The position numbers and the translations under genes were made by a program. Shown here in pieces: positions 51,551 through 60,423 of a DNA stretch of 64,000 bases. The notes under the pieces are model-generated. The model worked only from the letters and a program-made list of their open reading frames with translations, was not told the DNA's origin and did no database searches. This DNA is from Virgibacillus natechei (lineage in GTDB: Bacteria > Bacillota > Bacilli > Bacillales > Amphibacillaceae). The DNA lies in assembly GCF_026013645.1 (NCBI RefSeq), contig NZ_CP110224.1:2356001-2420000 (forward strand), written 5' to 3'. Position 1 is the stretch's first letter, and each line of letters opens with the position of its first letter.

Positions 51551-52144
51551 ATGATAAATTTACGTCCAATTGATTTAACATTTGGTGCCGTATTTGTCTG
51601 TCTAATGGCAATTGGCGCTAATATTTCGATTTGGTTTCCATTCCTGACTATCCCAATAGGTGGAGCTTCTGTACCTTTATCCTTGCAGACATTCTTTGCT
51701 CTTTTGGCAGGACTAATTCTTGGAAAAAAGCTTGGAGCCATAACAATGATTACCTATATGCTTATCGGTATAGCTGGACTTCCTGTCTTTGCAGGCCTTA
51801 AAGCGGGGCCTATGGTATTAATCAGCCCCACAGGCGGGTTTATTATTTCATATATTTTTGTTACATTCTTTGTCGGTTTGATCGCAGAACGAAGTAAAAA
51901 TAATTCTATATATGTTTACGTTACCGCCTGTATAATTGGTTTAGTTTTTAACTATGGAATTGGGATATCTTATATGTGGCTGGCCATGAATACATGGTTG
52001 GAACTCAATATCTCCTACGCATTTGCTTGGGTCGGAATGTTTCCTTTTCTGATAAAAGACACAGCACTAGCCTGTTTATCCGCTTCATTCATGGTCAATA
52101 TAGCCAAGCGTATTCCAGCACGTTGGTTGGAAGCAGGAATATAG
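51551..52144 (+). CDS. bioY: Biotin ECF transporter S component BioY
   Basis: A 197-residue membrane protein with six hydrophobic helices. BioY hallmarks: PFLTIPIGGASVPLSLQTFFALLAG near 31-56, then GLPVFAGLKAGPMVLISPTGG near 77-97. It binds biotin and works alone or with the ECF ATPase module. AAGGGGGAT precedes the ATG. The operator-like site upstream agrees with control by biotin supply. Confidence 0.94.
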   Translation: MINLRPIDLTFGAVFVCLMAIGANISIWFPFLTIPIGGASVPLSLQTFFALLAGLILGKKLGAITMITYMLIGIAGLPVFAGLKAGPMVLISPTGGFIISYIFVTFFVGLIAERSKNNSIYVYVTACIIGLVFNYGIGISYMWLAMNTWLELNISYAFAWVGMFPFLIKDTALACLSASFMVNIAKRIPARWLEAGI

Positions 52145-52244
52145 ACCTTCATTTGTTTTACATGTGCTTATCTGATCAATGTGATAAAATAATAGCAATT
52201 AAAAAGAAATGTAGCCCTATTACAAGGAATGCATAGCAGGAAGG

Positions 52245-52733
52245 ATGTTTTTACGCTATATGGATCTGTTTTTAAACTTTCCGTTAACGGCTGCGATAAC
52301 AGCAATTATTTTTGCACAAGTTATTAAAGTTCCTATTGGATTAATCTTAACAAAAGAGTTTAAACCAAGCCTAGCATTCAGCAGTGGGGGTATGCCAAGC
52401 AGTCATTCCGCAGCAGTTACAGCATTAACTACTGGTGTGGGGATCCTCGAAGGTGTAACTTCAATCATGTTCGCTATCTCCTTCGTTTTCAGTATCATTA
52501 CCATGTACGATGCAACAGGAGTACGTAGACATGCAGGTGAACAGGCTGTTGCTCTAAACAAATTAATAAAAGACTTCCAATACTTTATCGATGGTGCCAA
52601 AGATTGGAACAAAAAAGAGGAATATGAAAAACGACAGGAGCTAAAAGAAATACTGGGACATCAACCAATTGAAGTGTTTTTCGGTGGATTGTCCGGTGTT
52701 GGCATTGCTTTGCTTCTCTTTCAAATGTATTAA
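52245..52733 (+). CDS. yuiD: Divergent PAP2 family membrane protein (YuiD)
   Basis: A 162-residue membrane protein of the DUF212/divergent PAP2 family. The phosphatase-like motifs GGMPSSHSAAV near 49-59 and DATGVRRHAGEQA near 90-102 are present; hydrophobic helices lie at 12-32, 60-88 and 145-160. Substrate unknown. AGGAAGG abuts the first ATG (52245); ATG at 52260 is an alternative, so the start is uncertain. It is convergent with yuiC, as in the yui block of B. subtilis. Confidence 0.8.
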   Translation: MFLRYMDLFLNFPLTAAITAIIFAQVIKVPIGLILTKEFKPSLAFSSGGMPSSHSAAVTALTTGVGILEGVTSIMFAISFVFSIITMYDATGVRRHAGEQAVALNKLIKDFQYFIDGAKDWNKKEEYEKRQELKEILGHQPIEVFFGGLSGVGIALLLFQMY

Positions 52734-52777
52734 AAAAGTAACAGACTCCCTATAATTGGAAGTCTGTTACTCTTTTA
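52732..52777. terminator. Bidirectional terminator between yuiD and yuiC
   Basis: AGTAACAGACT (52737-52747) pairs with AGTCTGTTACT (52761-52771), with A and T runs outside. It overlaps the yuiC stop. Confidence 0.87.
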
Positions 52778-53479
52778 GTTTTCTGCCATTTCTTGTCTAA
52801 ATACTTGTAGTGCTTCATCTTCATTCAATTCGACAAGTGCTTCTTCCGTTAATGTTCCCTCACCCATCTCTACAACGTAAACCTCAACTTCTTTTTTACC
52901 CCACTCAGAATAAACTTCTTCGACTGTGTCGTAGTATAAATCAATTTTATTTCCAGTAATTGCACTACCTTTATCAGCAACCACACCATAACCATAATCT
53001 GGAATGTACATTATCGTTCCAATTGGATAAACGCTCAAATCGGCAGCTATAGTAGAATACAAGTCTCGTTTCACTTGTACACCAGAAAAAGTGACGCCAT
53101 ATTGTGGGTGGTCAGGTGTTTTCCCAGTAGATTCTACACCAGCAGTATAGCCAGTTGCCTCCACGGTAGCAGTAGGGTATTGTTCAAAATCCACTGCTTC
53201 TTCCAATGTTTCTGGCCCTTCAATTTCATCACTGGAAATGTACGTCTGTCTCTTCTCGATTGTGTTTAACCCTTTTTCTTTTAATGCCGTTTGTCTATAT
53301 TTAGCTGGTTGATTAGCCTCAGATGTGTAAGTAGGATTGTGAGATACATGCATTGTTGTCGCTCCAGATACATGTAAATCTGTTAACGTTACATTTGAAA
53401 TGGAACTTACCGTCATATAAAATGCGCCTAAAAACAGTAAAGACATTCCAGTTCTTCGAATAAAACTTTTGATTTTCAT
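52775..53479 (-). CDS. yuiC: Exported 3D-domain protein (YuiC-like)
   Basis: 234 residues. The N-terminal signal or anchor is at about 8-28 ([16 protein letters not shown]). The C-terminal half is a 3D domain: [19 protein letters not shown] near 125-143, [21 protein letters not shown] and [19 protein letters not shown] with the three conserved Asp. YuiC/Sps proteins are muralytic transglycosylases linked to stationary phase and spores in Firmicutes. The ATG at 53479 follows GAGAGGTG; the upstream frame to 53515 is not needed. Confidence 0.85.
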   Translation of the reverse strand: MKIKSFIRRTGMSLLFLGAFYMTVSSISNVTLTDLHVSGATTMHVSHNPTYTSEANQPAKYRQTALKEKGLNTIEKRQTYISSDEIEGPETLEEAVDFEQYPTATVEATGYTAGVESTGKTPDHPQYGVTFSGVQVKRDLYSTIAADLSVYPIGTIMYIPDYGYGVVADKGSAITGNKIDLYYDTVEEVYSEWGKKEVEVYVVEMGEGTLTEEALVELNEDEALQVFRQEMAEN

Positions 53480-53538
53480 TTTAACACCTCTCTGGATGTC
53501 ATCATTTCCAATCATTCATCGTTTTATTCATATAACAT

Positions 53539-53850
53539 TTAAAACATTTGGTAGCCGCTCTTACGTAGAATTCTAATTACGATCCCGGAAACAATTGTAC
53601 CTGCGAATCCAGACAACAATATCGTTACATCAACTGCGGTGATTTCCGTGAATCTGGTAATGGCTGTTGAAAAAGCTTCTCCAGGATTAGTGAAATACTC
53701 CCATGTTGATAAATTGTCCACAATCATTATTACGATAATTGGGTATAAACAAGCCATCAGCCATGTTCTTCTTAAAAGCATATTTAGTATAAAAGCTATA
53801 CCAAAAAATATAACAAAGTACAATAATACAGAAACAATTAGTTGGATCAA
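53539..53850 (-). CDS. yuiB: Membrane protein YuiB
   Basis: 103 residues with three hydrophobic helices (about 5-28, 33-50 and 75-95). Length and composition match YuiB, whose function is unknown. AAAGGAG lies eight bases before the TTG at 53850, preferred over the longer frame to 53886. It lies between yuiC and ndh on the same strand, as in B. subtilis. Confidence 0.75.
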   Translation of the reverse strand: MIQLIVSVLLYFVIFFGIAFILNMLLRRTWLMACLYPIIVIMIVDNLSTWEYFTNPGEAFSTAITRFTEITAVDVTILLSGFAGTIVSGIVIRILRKSGYQMF

Positions 53851-53904
53851 TGTTGCAACTCCTTTACTCTCTAATATATACAACATTCATTTTATAATAA
53901 AATA

Positions 53905-53943
53905 AAGAAAAAGCAAAGACAGCTGTCTGCCTTTGCTTTTTCA
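53905..53943 (-). terminator. Terminator of ndh
   Basis: AAAAAGCAAAG pairs with CTTTGCTTTTT around ACAGCTGTCTGC; it lies just after the ndh stop. Confidence 0.85.
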
Positions 53944-53948
53944 ATCAT

Positions 53949-55169
53949 CTAATAGAAAGGATTAAATTTACCTTTTCTCATTAATAAGCTAATCCCACCT
54001 AATTTAAACAGGTAACGATTATCAATCACTTTTTTCATGACAGTAGCTTTCCAGCCAAATAGTTTCCGGTTATTCATAACCATACCGATTGCATCATTGT
54101 TCCCCAAAGATGCAACGGTTCCAAGGAGATTTGGTTCAAATTCTTCCATCTCTCCCCCATTAATAAGAGATTTTACGTTATGTGCAACTACATTAGACTG
54201 TTGGATAGCAATTTGTGCAGTAGGTGGGTATGGATTTCCACTTTCCTGATCCATAATAACGGCGCAATCACCGATAACAAATATGTCATCGTAATCAGGG
54301 GCTCGCATATCTTTACGGACTTCTACTTTTCCGCGGTTTGTTTCCATGCCAGATTTTTCAACGATCGAGTTCGCTTTAACGCCTGCCGTCCAGACTGTGG
54401 TCATTGTTGGAATTTCTACTTGTTTTTCATCCTTCTCATAGACAATACTAGCAGCTTTACACTCTTTCAGCATTGCACCAGTTATAAATTCAACTCCTCT
54501 GGCCTCCAGTGAATTCATTGCGTAATTCACAAGCTGAGGGTCAAATCCTGGTAATACCGTGTCAGCACCTTCTACATTGATGATACGGACTTGCGCTTTC
54601 TCAATGTCATACTCTTCACATAGTTCGGGAATACGGTTCGCCAATTCACCTGCAAATTCAATACCAGTGAATCCTCCACCACCAATTACGATGTTCAAGC
54701 GAGCCTCCCTTTTCTTTTGTTCATCATGATATTTAGCAAAATTGTAATCCAAATGCTCACGAAGCAAGCGAGCACTGTTAATATTTTCGATTTTAAATGC
54801 ATGTTCTTCTATACCAGGAATACCAAAGGTGGCTAGTTCAAATCCCAACCCGATTACTAAATAATCGTAGAATATTTCGCTGTTTTCTAGTTTAACTTTC
54901 TTTTCTGCAGGCTTAATAGAGATTACTTTATCCTTAATAAAATTAATTTTATTCGTTGTGTTAACTATTTCTTTAATAGGAATTCGTGTGCGATCATGAT
55001 GTAATGTACCTGCTGCATTCTCATGCAGCCAAGTTGCTTGGTAGTGGTAATCATTTATATTAACGAGTGTGAGATTCGCCTCGTTCGCACCTAGTGACTT
55101 CTGTAATTTAGTAGTAGTCATCATGCCACCATAACCTGCACCCAAAATCACTATATTTGGATTATTCAT
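53949..55169 (-). CDS. ndh: Type II NADH dehydrogenase (NADH:menaquinone oxidoreductase)
   Basis: A 406-residue monotopic flavoprotein that passes electrons from NADH to menaquinone without pumping protons. The FAD motif is VILGAGYGGMMTTTKL near 6-21 and the NADH motif is IVIGGGGFTGIEFAGEL near 160-176. The second FAD site is DIFVIGDCAVI near 297. The C-terminus forms amphipathic membrane-binding segments. GGAAGTGATAAG precedes the ATG. The 323-bp gap to yumC contains the perfect palindrome GTTTGTCCACAAAC at 55248-55261 near the likely promoter. The gene corresponds to B. subtilis yumB/ndh. Confidence 0.95.
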   Translation of the reverse strand: MNNPNIVILGAGYGGMMTTTKLQKSLGANEANLTLVNINDYHYQATWLHENAAGTLHHDRTRIPIKEIVNTTNKINFIKDKVISIKPAEKKVKLENSEIFYDYLVIGLGFELATFGIPGIEEHAFKIENINSARLLREHLDYNFAKYHDEQKKREARLNIVIGGGGFTGIEFAGELANRIPELCEEYDIEKAQVRIINVEGADTVLPGFDPQLVNYAMNSLEARGVEFITGAMLKECKAASIVYEKDEKQVEIPTMTTVWTAGVKANSIVEKSGMETNRGKVEVRKDMRAPDYDDIFVIGDCAVIMDQESGNPYPPTAQIAIQQSNVVAHNVKSLINGGEMEEFEPNLLGTVASLGNNDAIGMVMNNRKLFGWKATVMKKVIDNRYLFKLGGISLLMRKGKFNPFY

Positions 55170-55492
55170 TTCTTATCACTTCCATTTATAATTTTTTCCA
55201 GGTAAATAATTCATATGTGACATTTTTTACTTATATGAAATTAAAACGTTTGTCCACAAACAGATTAAAAATAGAAAAAGTCATCTTTTAATTTTCTTGT
55301 TACACAATTGTAATATATCCATTGACCATACTAGCTTCTTTCTCCCTATTTTTCAACCCTATTTTTAAAAATTAATAATTAGCAATAGTAATCTTTTCCC
55401 CTGATTCAAACGGATAGATACACAATAGCTATTTGTTTATGATATTATAGGAATGTCGTACAATTTACGATTGAAGAATTGGGGGGATTTCC
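55170..55492. other. Shared upstream region of ndh and yumC
   Basis: AT-rich divergent promoter region. It holds the palindrome GTTTGTCCACAAAC (55248-55261) and the imperfect inverted repeat TTCATAT/ATATGAA near 55210-55239. A Rex box of the TTGTGAA-N4-TTCACAA type was looked for and not found. No small gene is supported. Confidence 0.45.
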
Positions 55493-56476
55493 TTGTCAGA
55501 CAAAGTATACGATGTCACGATAATTGGCGCTGGGCCTGCTGGTTTATTTACTGCTTTCTATGGTGGAATGCGTCAAGCTAGTGTGAAGATTATTGAAAGT
55601 TTGCCACACACTGGTGGTCAACTAACTGCCCTATACCCAGAGAAACATATATATGATATTGCGGGATTTCCAAAGGTTGGTGCCCAAGAGTTAGTAGACA
55701 ATCTGGAGGAACAGGCAAACCTATTTGACCCGACCATCGTCTTAGAGCAGGCTGTTGAAAAGGTAGAGCGATTAGAGGATGATACGTTTAAACTTACTTC
55801 TAATAAAGAAGTTCACTATACGAAAACGATTATTATTACGGCGGGTAATGGAGCCTTCCAACCCCGACGTCTAAACGTTGGAGAATGTGATCAATTTGAA
55901 GGTGTGAACCTCCATTATCATGTTAAGGACATGGATCAATATAAAGGGCAAAACGTCGCACTATTAGGTGGAGGAGATTCAGCAGTTGACTGGGCATTGA
56001 TGCTAGAGCCAATTGCAGAAAAGGTAACGCTTATCCATCGCCGGGACAAGTTTAGAGCACATGAGCATAGTGTTGAGAAACTCATGTCTTCAAATGTCGA
56101 TATACTAACACCCTTTGTTCCAACAGATATAGTTACGAGTGACAAGATAGACAAACTACTATTAGAAGAAGTAAAAGGGGATAAACAAATAGAACTCGAC
56201 GTCGATTCCGTTTTATGCAACTATGGATTCGTCTCATCGCTAGGACCAATTAAAGACTGGGGACTTGAAATTGAGAAAAACAGTATCGTAGTTAACTCAA
56301 AAATGGAAACCAATATTCCTGGTATCTATTCAGCAGGCGATATTTGTACCTATGACGGAAAGGTGAAATTAATCGCAACAGGCTTTGGCGAAGGCCCAAC
56401 TGCTATTAACAACGCCAAACAATACATTGATCCCAAAGCACGCATCCAACCCAAACACTCCACAGCCATGTTTTAG
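55493..56476 (+). CDS. yumC: Ferredoxin/flavodoxin-NADP+ reductase, thioredoxin-reductase-like (YumC)
   Basis: A 327-residue flavoprotein. The FAD motif is [17 protein letters not shown] near 9-25 and the NADPH motif is [17 protein letters not shown] near 155-171. The C-terminal [25 protein letters not shown] near 282-306 binds FAD. The CxxC of thioredoxin reductases is absent, which identifies the TrxR-like ferredoxin-NADP reductase group, essential in B. subtilis. TTG start after GGGGGGA. It ends 1 bp from repeat DNA. Confidence 0.93.
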   Translation: MSDKVYDVTIIGAGPAGLFTAFYGGMRQASVKIIESLPHTGGQLTALYPEKHIYDIAGFPKVGAQELVDNLEEQANLFDPTIVLEQAVEKVERLEDDTFKLTSNKEVHYTKTIIITAGNGAFQPRRLNVGECDQFEGVNLHYHVKDMDQYKGQNVALLGGGDSAVDWALMLEPIAEKVTLIHRRDKFRAHEHSVEKLMSSNVDILTPFVPTDIVTSDKIDKLLLEEVKGDKQIELDVDSVLCNYGFVSSLGPIKDWGLEIEKNSIVVNSKMETNIPGIYSAGDICTYDGKVKLIATGFGEGPTAINNAKQYIDPKARIQPKHSTAMF

Positions 56477-56479
56477 ATT

Positions 56480-56775
56480 GAAAAGCTGAGGCGACTGTTT
56501 AGAGACGGACGCATAAGTAAGGAACCGTAAAGCACACGGGTTACCGTGCTTGAAGTGTTCATTGCTTATGACGACAGTCTCTAGAAGCCGAAGCTAGACA
56601 GTGAAAAGCTGAGGCGACTGTTTAGAGACGGACGCATAAGTAAGGAACCGTAAAGCACACGGGTTACCGTGCTTGAAGTGTTCATTGCTTATGACGACAG
56701 TCTCTAGAAGCCGAAGCTAGACAGTGAAAAGCTGAGGCGACTGTTTAGAGACGGATCAATAAGTAAGGAAACATT
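56480..56775. repeat. Tandem 123-bp repeat, two full copies and one partial
   Basis: GAAAAGCTGAGGCGACTGTT recurs at 56480, 56603 and 56726, an exact 123-bp period. The first two units look identical; the third breaks off after GAGACGGA. Each unit can fold: CGCATAAG pairs with CTTATGACG, inside which AGCACACGG pairs with CCGTGCT. The unit starts four bases after the yumC stop, so yumC mRNA would end in these hairpins. Confidence 0.88.
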
Positions 56776-56789
56776 GAGCACTGGAGCGA

Positions 56790-56836
56790 AAAAAAGAGCC
56801 AGAGCCTGGAAAACCCCAGTGCTCTGGCTCTTTTTA
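56790..56836. terminator. Bidirectional terminator after the 123-bp repeats
   Basis: AAAGAGCCAGAGC pairs with GCTCTGGCTCTTT around an inner CTGG/CCAG, with A and T runs. It serves yumC and probably yutM. Confidence 0.85.
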
Positions 56837-56893
56837 AATTATTAATTATAAAAAAGGCTGAAACACCCTATTAATATCCTAACATCATCCCAA

Positions 56894-57250
56894 TTAACAG
56901 TCGCCAGGTGATCCTTCTCTTTCTTTTGCTTTAAATGACGATCCACATCCACATGATACGATAGCATTCGGATTATCGATACTGAATCCGCCACCCATCA
57001 TATTCTCTTTAAAGTCTATTTGTGTTCCTTCTATGATCGGAACATCCTGTGAAAAGAATACTACTGGTATTCCATTTATCTCTTCAGCTATATCCAGTTC
57101 TTCATTCACTTCATAATCGAAACCTAATGAATATGACAGTCCGCTACAACCTCCACCTTTAATTCCAAAGCGTAACCGGGCTTCAGCAGATTCGTCTTTC
57201 ATCATTTCCTTAATTTGTTCGCCAGCATTATCTGTAATCGTAATGGCCAT
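56894..57250 (-). CDS. yutM: Iron-sulfur cluster assembly protein, A-type carrier (YutM/ErpA-like)
   Basis: A 118-residue HesB/IscA-type carrier. The three conserved cysteines are in GGGCSGLSYSL near 34 and SCGCGSSF near 101-103, which together hold the Fe-S cluster. The frame extends to 57298, but GAGGAGGGT before ATG 57250 gives the standard MAITITDNAGEQ start. The scaffold-like yutI is about 700 bp away, with the decayed yuzD between. Confidence 0.92.
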   Translation of the reverse strand: MAITITDNAGEQIKEMMKDESAEARLRFGIKGGGCSGLSYSLGFDYEVNEELDIAEEINGIPVVFFSQDVPIIEGTQIDFKENMMGGGFSIDNPNAIVSCGCGSSFKAKEREGSPGDC

Positions 57251-57359
57251 GTCACAGACCCTCCTCTTTTCACCTATTAGTAGATAACTTATCAGCATGT
57301 ATACCTTTATTCATACCTATTACTATAAGTATACAAACTGTAGAGAAATTATTCAATTA

Positions 57360-57505
57360 TTTCAGTCCATTTATTTTAGAAAACTTAGCTTTTGTTAAAG
57401 GGATTCTTAGAAAGCGTTCTTTGCTTTATTAGGCAGCTAATTCTTACTGCATAAGTGCGGGCTTTGGCTATCGCCATTAAAAGATTGGCGATAAGCCAAG
57501 TTTTC
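57360..57505. repeat. Nested palindromic repeat
   Basis: Outer arms TTTTAGAAAACTTAGC and CCAAGTTTTCTAAAAA enclose an inner hairpin GGCTATCGCCA/TTGGCGATAAGCC. The outer-arm motif TAGAAAACTTGGC also occurs at 5863-5876 next to a terminator. A dispersed palindrome family is likely; nothing codes here. Confidence 0.55.
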
Positions 57506-57539
57506 TAAAAACCCTTATACTTTGGAGTGCAAGCTTTTA

Positions 57540-57785
57540 CGGCAAAAGGCTTAGTTGCACTTTGTACTTTATTACTCCATTGATCATTGTATTGCCACCT
57601 TGTAAATGGACAAATATCCTCTTTGCCAAAACATGAAAGTTCGTTCCACTTCACACCAAAATACTTACGTCCTATCGCTGCCTATAGCCATTCATAAGTA
57701 TCTTTGGATCCTGGTGCACCTACACAGCTAGCACATATTTGTTCAGCACCATATATTGTAATCATGACTTTATTTGTATCCATCA
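57540..57785 (-). pseudogene. yuzD: Decayed yuzD (DUF1462) gene
   Basis: Read on the minus strand from ATG near 57785, the frame gives MITIYGAEQICASCVGAPGS followed by KDTYEWL, then an in-frame TAG, then AAIGRKYFGVKWNELSC. The first part matches my memory of YuzD (VYGADVICASCVNAPSSKD, then IYDWLQ), with TAG where CAG would give the expected Gln. After about ten further residues the similarity is lost and the remainder looks unrelated. The place, opposite yutI, is where intact yuzD lies in Bacillus. No ribosome site was identified with confidence. Confidence 0.68.
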
Positions 57786-57926
57786 TATAAACCTAGTTAC
57801 TTTTATTTTACAAAACCTTCGTAAAAAGATAAACTATAATCAACTAAGTTCCTGAAATAATAATTTTAGATAGATTTTTTTATCAATACCCTTTATAATT
57901 GTGGTATAGGAAGGAGAAGATGAATA

Positions 57927-58151
57927 ATGGAAGAACAAGTACAAGAGGTAATTACCAAACTTCGTCCATTTTTATTACGTGATGGTGGAGATGTGGAATT
58001 AGTTGATGTTGATGAGGAAGGTATTGTTCTTATTCGTCTCATGGGCGCTTGTGGTAACTGCCCAAGTTCTACTATTACGTTAAAAGCTGGAATCGAACGT
58101 GCATTAGTGGCCGAAGTTCCAGGCGTTAAAGAAATTGAACAAGTATTTTAA
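57927..58151 (+). CDS. yutI: NifU-like iron-sulfur scaffold protein (YutI/NfuA C-terminal type)
   Basis: 74 residues forming a single NifU C-terminal domain: [20 protein letters not shown] at 12-31 and the cluster-binding CxxC in [19 protein letters not shown] near 39-57. Such short Nfu proteins carry Fe-S clusters to target enzymes. AAGGAGAAG precedes the ATG. It is divergent from yuzD and yutM and followed by a terminator. Confidence 0.92.
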   Translation: MEEQVQEVITKLRPFLLRDGGDVELVDVDEEGIVLIRLMGACGNCPSSTITLKAGIERALVAEVPGVKEIEQVF

Positions 58152-58176
58152 TAGACTAAACACATATAATAATGGT

Positions 58177-58213
58177 AGCAGACAGCTCTTATCAGAGTAT
58201 GTCTGCTTTTTTA
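58177..58213 (+). terminator. Terminator of yutI
   Basis: AGCAGACA (58177-58184) pairs with TGTCTGCT (58200-58207), with an inner CTCT/AGAG and a T-run. Confidence 0.85.
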
Positions 58214-58239
58214 TTTTTCACCGTAATCTTCGCAGTTGA

Positions 58240-58322
58240 TATAAAAAGACGACGAAGTGACAATTCTTTTGCAGCGACTGTACGCAGTGGAAATCAACCT
58301 GGTAGTTACATCGTCTTTTATA
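58240..58322. mobile_element. 83-bp TIR-bounded element, short relative of 25230-25727
   Basis: The left end TATAAAAAGACGACG and right end CATCGTCTTTTATA are near-perfect inverted repeats and match the 14-bp termini of the 498-bp element, apart from one extra A and one C/T change. The interior (GCGACTGTACGCAGTGGAAA) resembles the end of common Bacillaceae intergenic repeats. It looks like a deletion derivative. Confidence 0.6.
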
Positions 58323-58356
58323 GAAATAAAACACTTACGAAAAGAGCCTTTTTATT

Positions 58357-59319
58357 TCACACAGGGGTTTTTGGATCGAGTCCATTACATACAGCCGAAA
58401 TATTTTCAAAGCATACGTTCACCATATCCGTTCTCGTTTCAGTAGTAGCTGAGCCAATATGTGGCAAAGTTACAACATTCTCTAACTTTACAAGTGGATG
58501 GTTTGCTCGAATTGGCTCTTCTTTAAATACATCCAAGCCAGCTGCTTTTATTTGCTTTGTTTGTAATGCTTCATATAGTGCATCTTCATCAACAACAGCG
58601 CCACGTGATACGTTAAGGAAAATAGATGTAGGCTTCATTTTCTGAAATGCATCATGATTGAATAATTCGTTTGTCTCCGTTGTTGAAGGAACAAGAGAAA
58701 CAATGAAATCCGATTTCGCTAACAATTCATTAAAATCCATATAGGTTGCCTGCAGCGTTTTTTCTACTTTATATTTACGTGAGCGATTGTGATACATAAT
58801 AGACATTCCAAATCCTTTTGCGCGCTTAGCAACTGCTTCACCAATTCTCCCCATACCGACAATTCCGATCGTCTTATGATGAATATCAGACCCCGCAAAT
58901 AAATAAGGAGCCCAATTTCTCCATAGATCTTTCTCTATATAATTGCTCGCCTCAACAATACGGCGAGCGGTTGCCATTAATAGAGCAAATGTTAAGTCGG
59001 CAGTTGTTTCTGTTAAGACATCAGGTGTATTCGTAATCGTGATCCCCTGTTGCTTTGCTTCATCAACATCAATATTATCATAACCTACCGCCATATTAGC
59101 CACAATTTTCAAATGGGAATTTTCCATTAAGAAATCCTTATCAATTCGTTCACTTAACATACATAAAAGTCCATCAGCCTGCTTCGATTCTTGAAGCAAA
59201 ATATCTCTTGGAACTGGTTCATCCGTCTTTTCCCACATTCGAATGTCAAATTGATTCGCATAAGGTTCCACCAGTTCAGCAGGAATTTTTCTAGTAATAT
59301 AAATGCGTGGTTTTGTCAT
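58357..59319 (-). CDS. D-isomer 2-hydroxyacid dehydrogenase (glyoxylate/hydroxypyruvate reductase type)
   Basis: 320 residues. The Rossmann motif is IGIVGMGRIGEAVAKRAKGF near 149-168. The catalytic residues lie in NVSRGAVVDEDAL (Arg near 235), the Glu in FKEEPIRANHP near 264, and the His in LPHIGSATTETR near 282. The family reduces glyoxylate or hydroxypyruvate with NAD(P)H; the nearest B. subtilis type is YvcT. AGGGGGT precedes ATG 59319; the frame to 59346 is an extension. It lies next to yutH, unlike B. subtilis, so it may be a local insertion. Confidence 0.85.
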   Translation of the reverse strand: MTKPRIYITRKIPAELVEPYANQFDIRMWEKTDEPVPRDILLQESKQADGLLCMLSERIDKDFLMENSHLKIVANMAVGYDNIDVDEAKQQGITITNTPDVLTETTADLTFALLMATARRIVEASNYIEKDLWRNWAPYLFAGSDIHHKTIGIVGMGRIGEAVAKRAKGFGMSIMYHNRSRKYKVEKTLQATYMDFNELLAKSDFIVSLVPSTTETNELFNHDAFQKMKPTSIFLNVSRGAVVDEDALYEALQTKQIKAAGLDVFKEEPIRANHPLVKLENVVTLPHIGSATTETRTDMVNVCFENISAVCNGLDPKTPV

Positions 59320-59355
59320 ATTGATACCCCCTAATAAGTTCAGCAAAACTACTTG

Positions 59356-60348
59356 TTACAACCAGTGTAACACAGGGATGTGGAGGGCATCATTGTCAAC
59401 ACTTACAATGGTAAAAAAATCACGCAATGTTTCCTCATATTTCACTTGTTTTTCGAGTAGTATTACAAATTCTTTATGGAGTTGATCCAAGTCCTGTCTG
59501 ATGAAGCCATCGCTGATGAAGTCAAATAAATGCATAGGAAAAATCAATCTAGCATACAATAAGCGCCAGCTGAAAACGGACAATGGTCTAATGGTTTGAT
59601 AGTCATTTAACAGGGTTACAATTGCTTCTTGATCTGTATTATCCAAGATTAGCAAGCGAATATATTCCGCCAAATCTCTAATTGGATGGTCATATACCAA
59701 TTCATTCATCCACATTACTGGACTAGATAAATTATTGGCATACCTTCTAAATGCAATACTGCCTTGATCCGACTCATGAAACCGGTAATCTTTTTCACTC
59801 TCTCCGATATATTGAATTGCATTTTCACTGATTCCTATAATATACGGTAAAGTATCCATCATTAATCGATAATAGGCTGAGGAATTATCCAACGCTTCTT
59901 TTTCTATTTTCGTTTCAAATACAGTTAACTTATCAACCCACAATTGCTTCCATCCACCATAACTTGAAATCTCTTGTGGTTCGTAGCTATATGCTGAACC
60001 TATTCGATGAAAGTCAGCCAATAATTTCCCTTTCGATCCATTATTATCTGGCTGAATGTGGTTTACTTGTAATACCATATACGTTTTATCCTGGTAGGAA
60101 CTGAACCACTCTCCCTGTACATTTGGAATTGGGATAGCAGTATGAGTATATCCGTTTTCAACAAGGTAATAGGCAAGTGCAGCTTGCTCCATGTAAATAA
60201 TTTCCTTGTTATCCATAAGAATGGTAAAATAAACATATTCACCCTGTTTATAGCCCTCTTTACCATCTATTAACCATTTTTCTTCGCTCTGTATAGCGTA
60301 GTATGAAGCAAGAAAGTCTCTCAAAGGCAAAATTATCTCCCTCCCCAT
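59356..60348 (-). CDS. yutH: Spore coat-associated protein YutH
   Basis: A 330-residue protein of the CotS/YsxE/YutH group with a degenerate aminoglycoside-phosphotransferase-like fold. A clear kinase catalytic HxD motif is not visible (HDHP-like DHPIRDLAEYIRLLILDN near 232). YutH localises to the spore coat in B. subtilis. The start follows GGGAGGGAG. It is divergent from yutG with a gap of about 75 bp, the same pairing as in Bacillus, and supports a spore-former. Confidence 0.83.
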   Translation of the reverse strand: MGREIILPLRDFLASYYAIQSEEKWLIDGKEGYKQGEYVYFTILMDNKEIIYMEQAALAYYLVENGYTHTAIPIPNVQGEWFSSYQDKTYMVLQVNHIQPDNNGSKGKLLADFHRIGSAYSYEPQEISSYGGWKQLWVDKLTVFETKIEKEALDNSSAYYRLMMDTLPYIIGISENAIQYIGESEKDYRFHESDQGSIAFRRYANNLSSPVMWMNELVYDHPIRDLAEYIRLLILDNTDQEAIVTLLNDYQTIRPLSVFSWRLLYARLIFPMHLFDFISDGFIRQDLDQLHKEFVILLEKQVKYEETLRDFFTIVSVDNDALHIPVLHWL

Positions 60349-60423
60349 TTGCTTTTATATTATTAGTGTATGAGTACAGGAAGTAATTCTTAACTGAAAT
60401 TTTAAAAAGAAAAGGTGATCATA

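Noticed and set aside
55200..55340. Rex operator upstream of ndh
   Set aside because: No TTGTGAA-N4-TTCACAA arrangement was found; only an unrelated palindrome is present.
56480..56775. CRISPR-like array from the 123-bp repeats
   Set aside because: The units abut directly, each is a large palindrome and there are no spacers.
58172..58645. 157-codon ORF antisense to the 2-hydroxyacid dehydrogenase
   Set aside because: It runs through the yutI terminator and the TIR element and then mirrors codons of the dehydrogenase.
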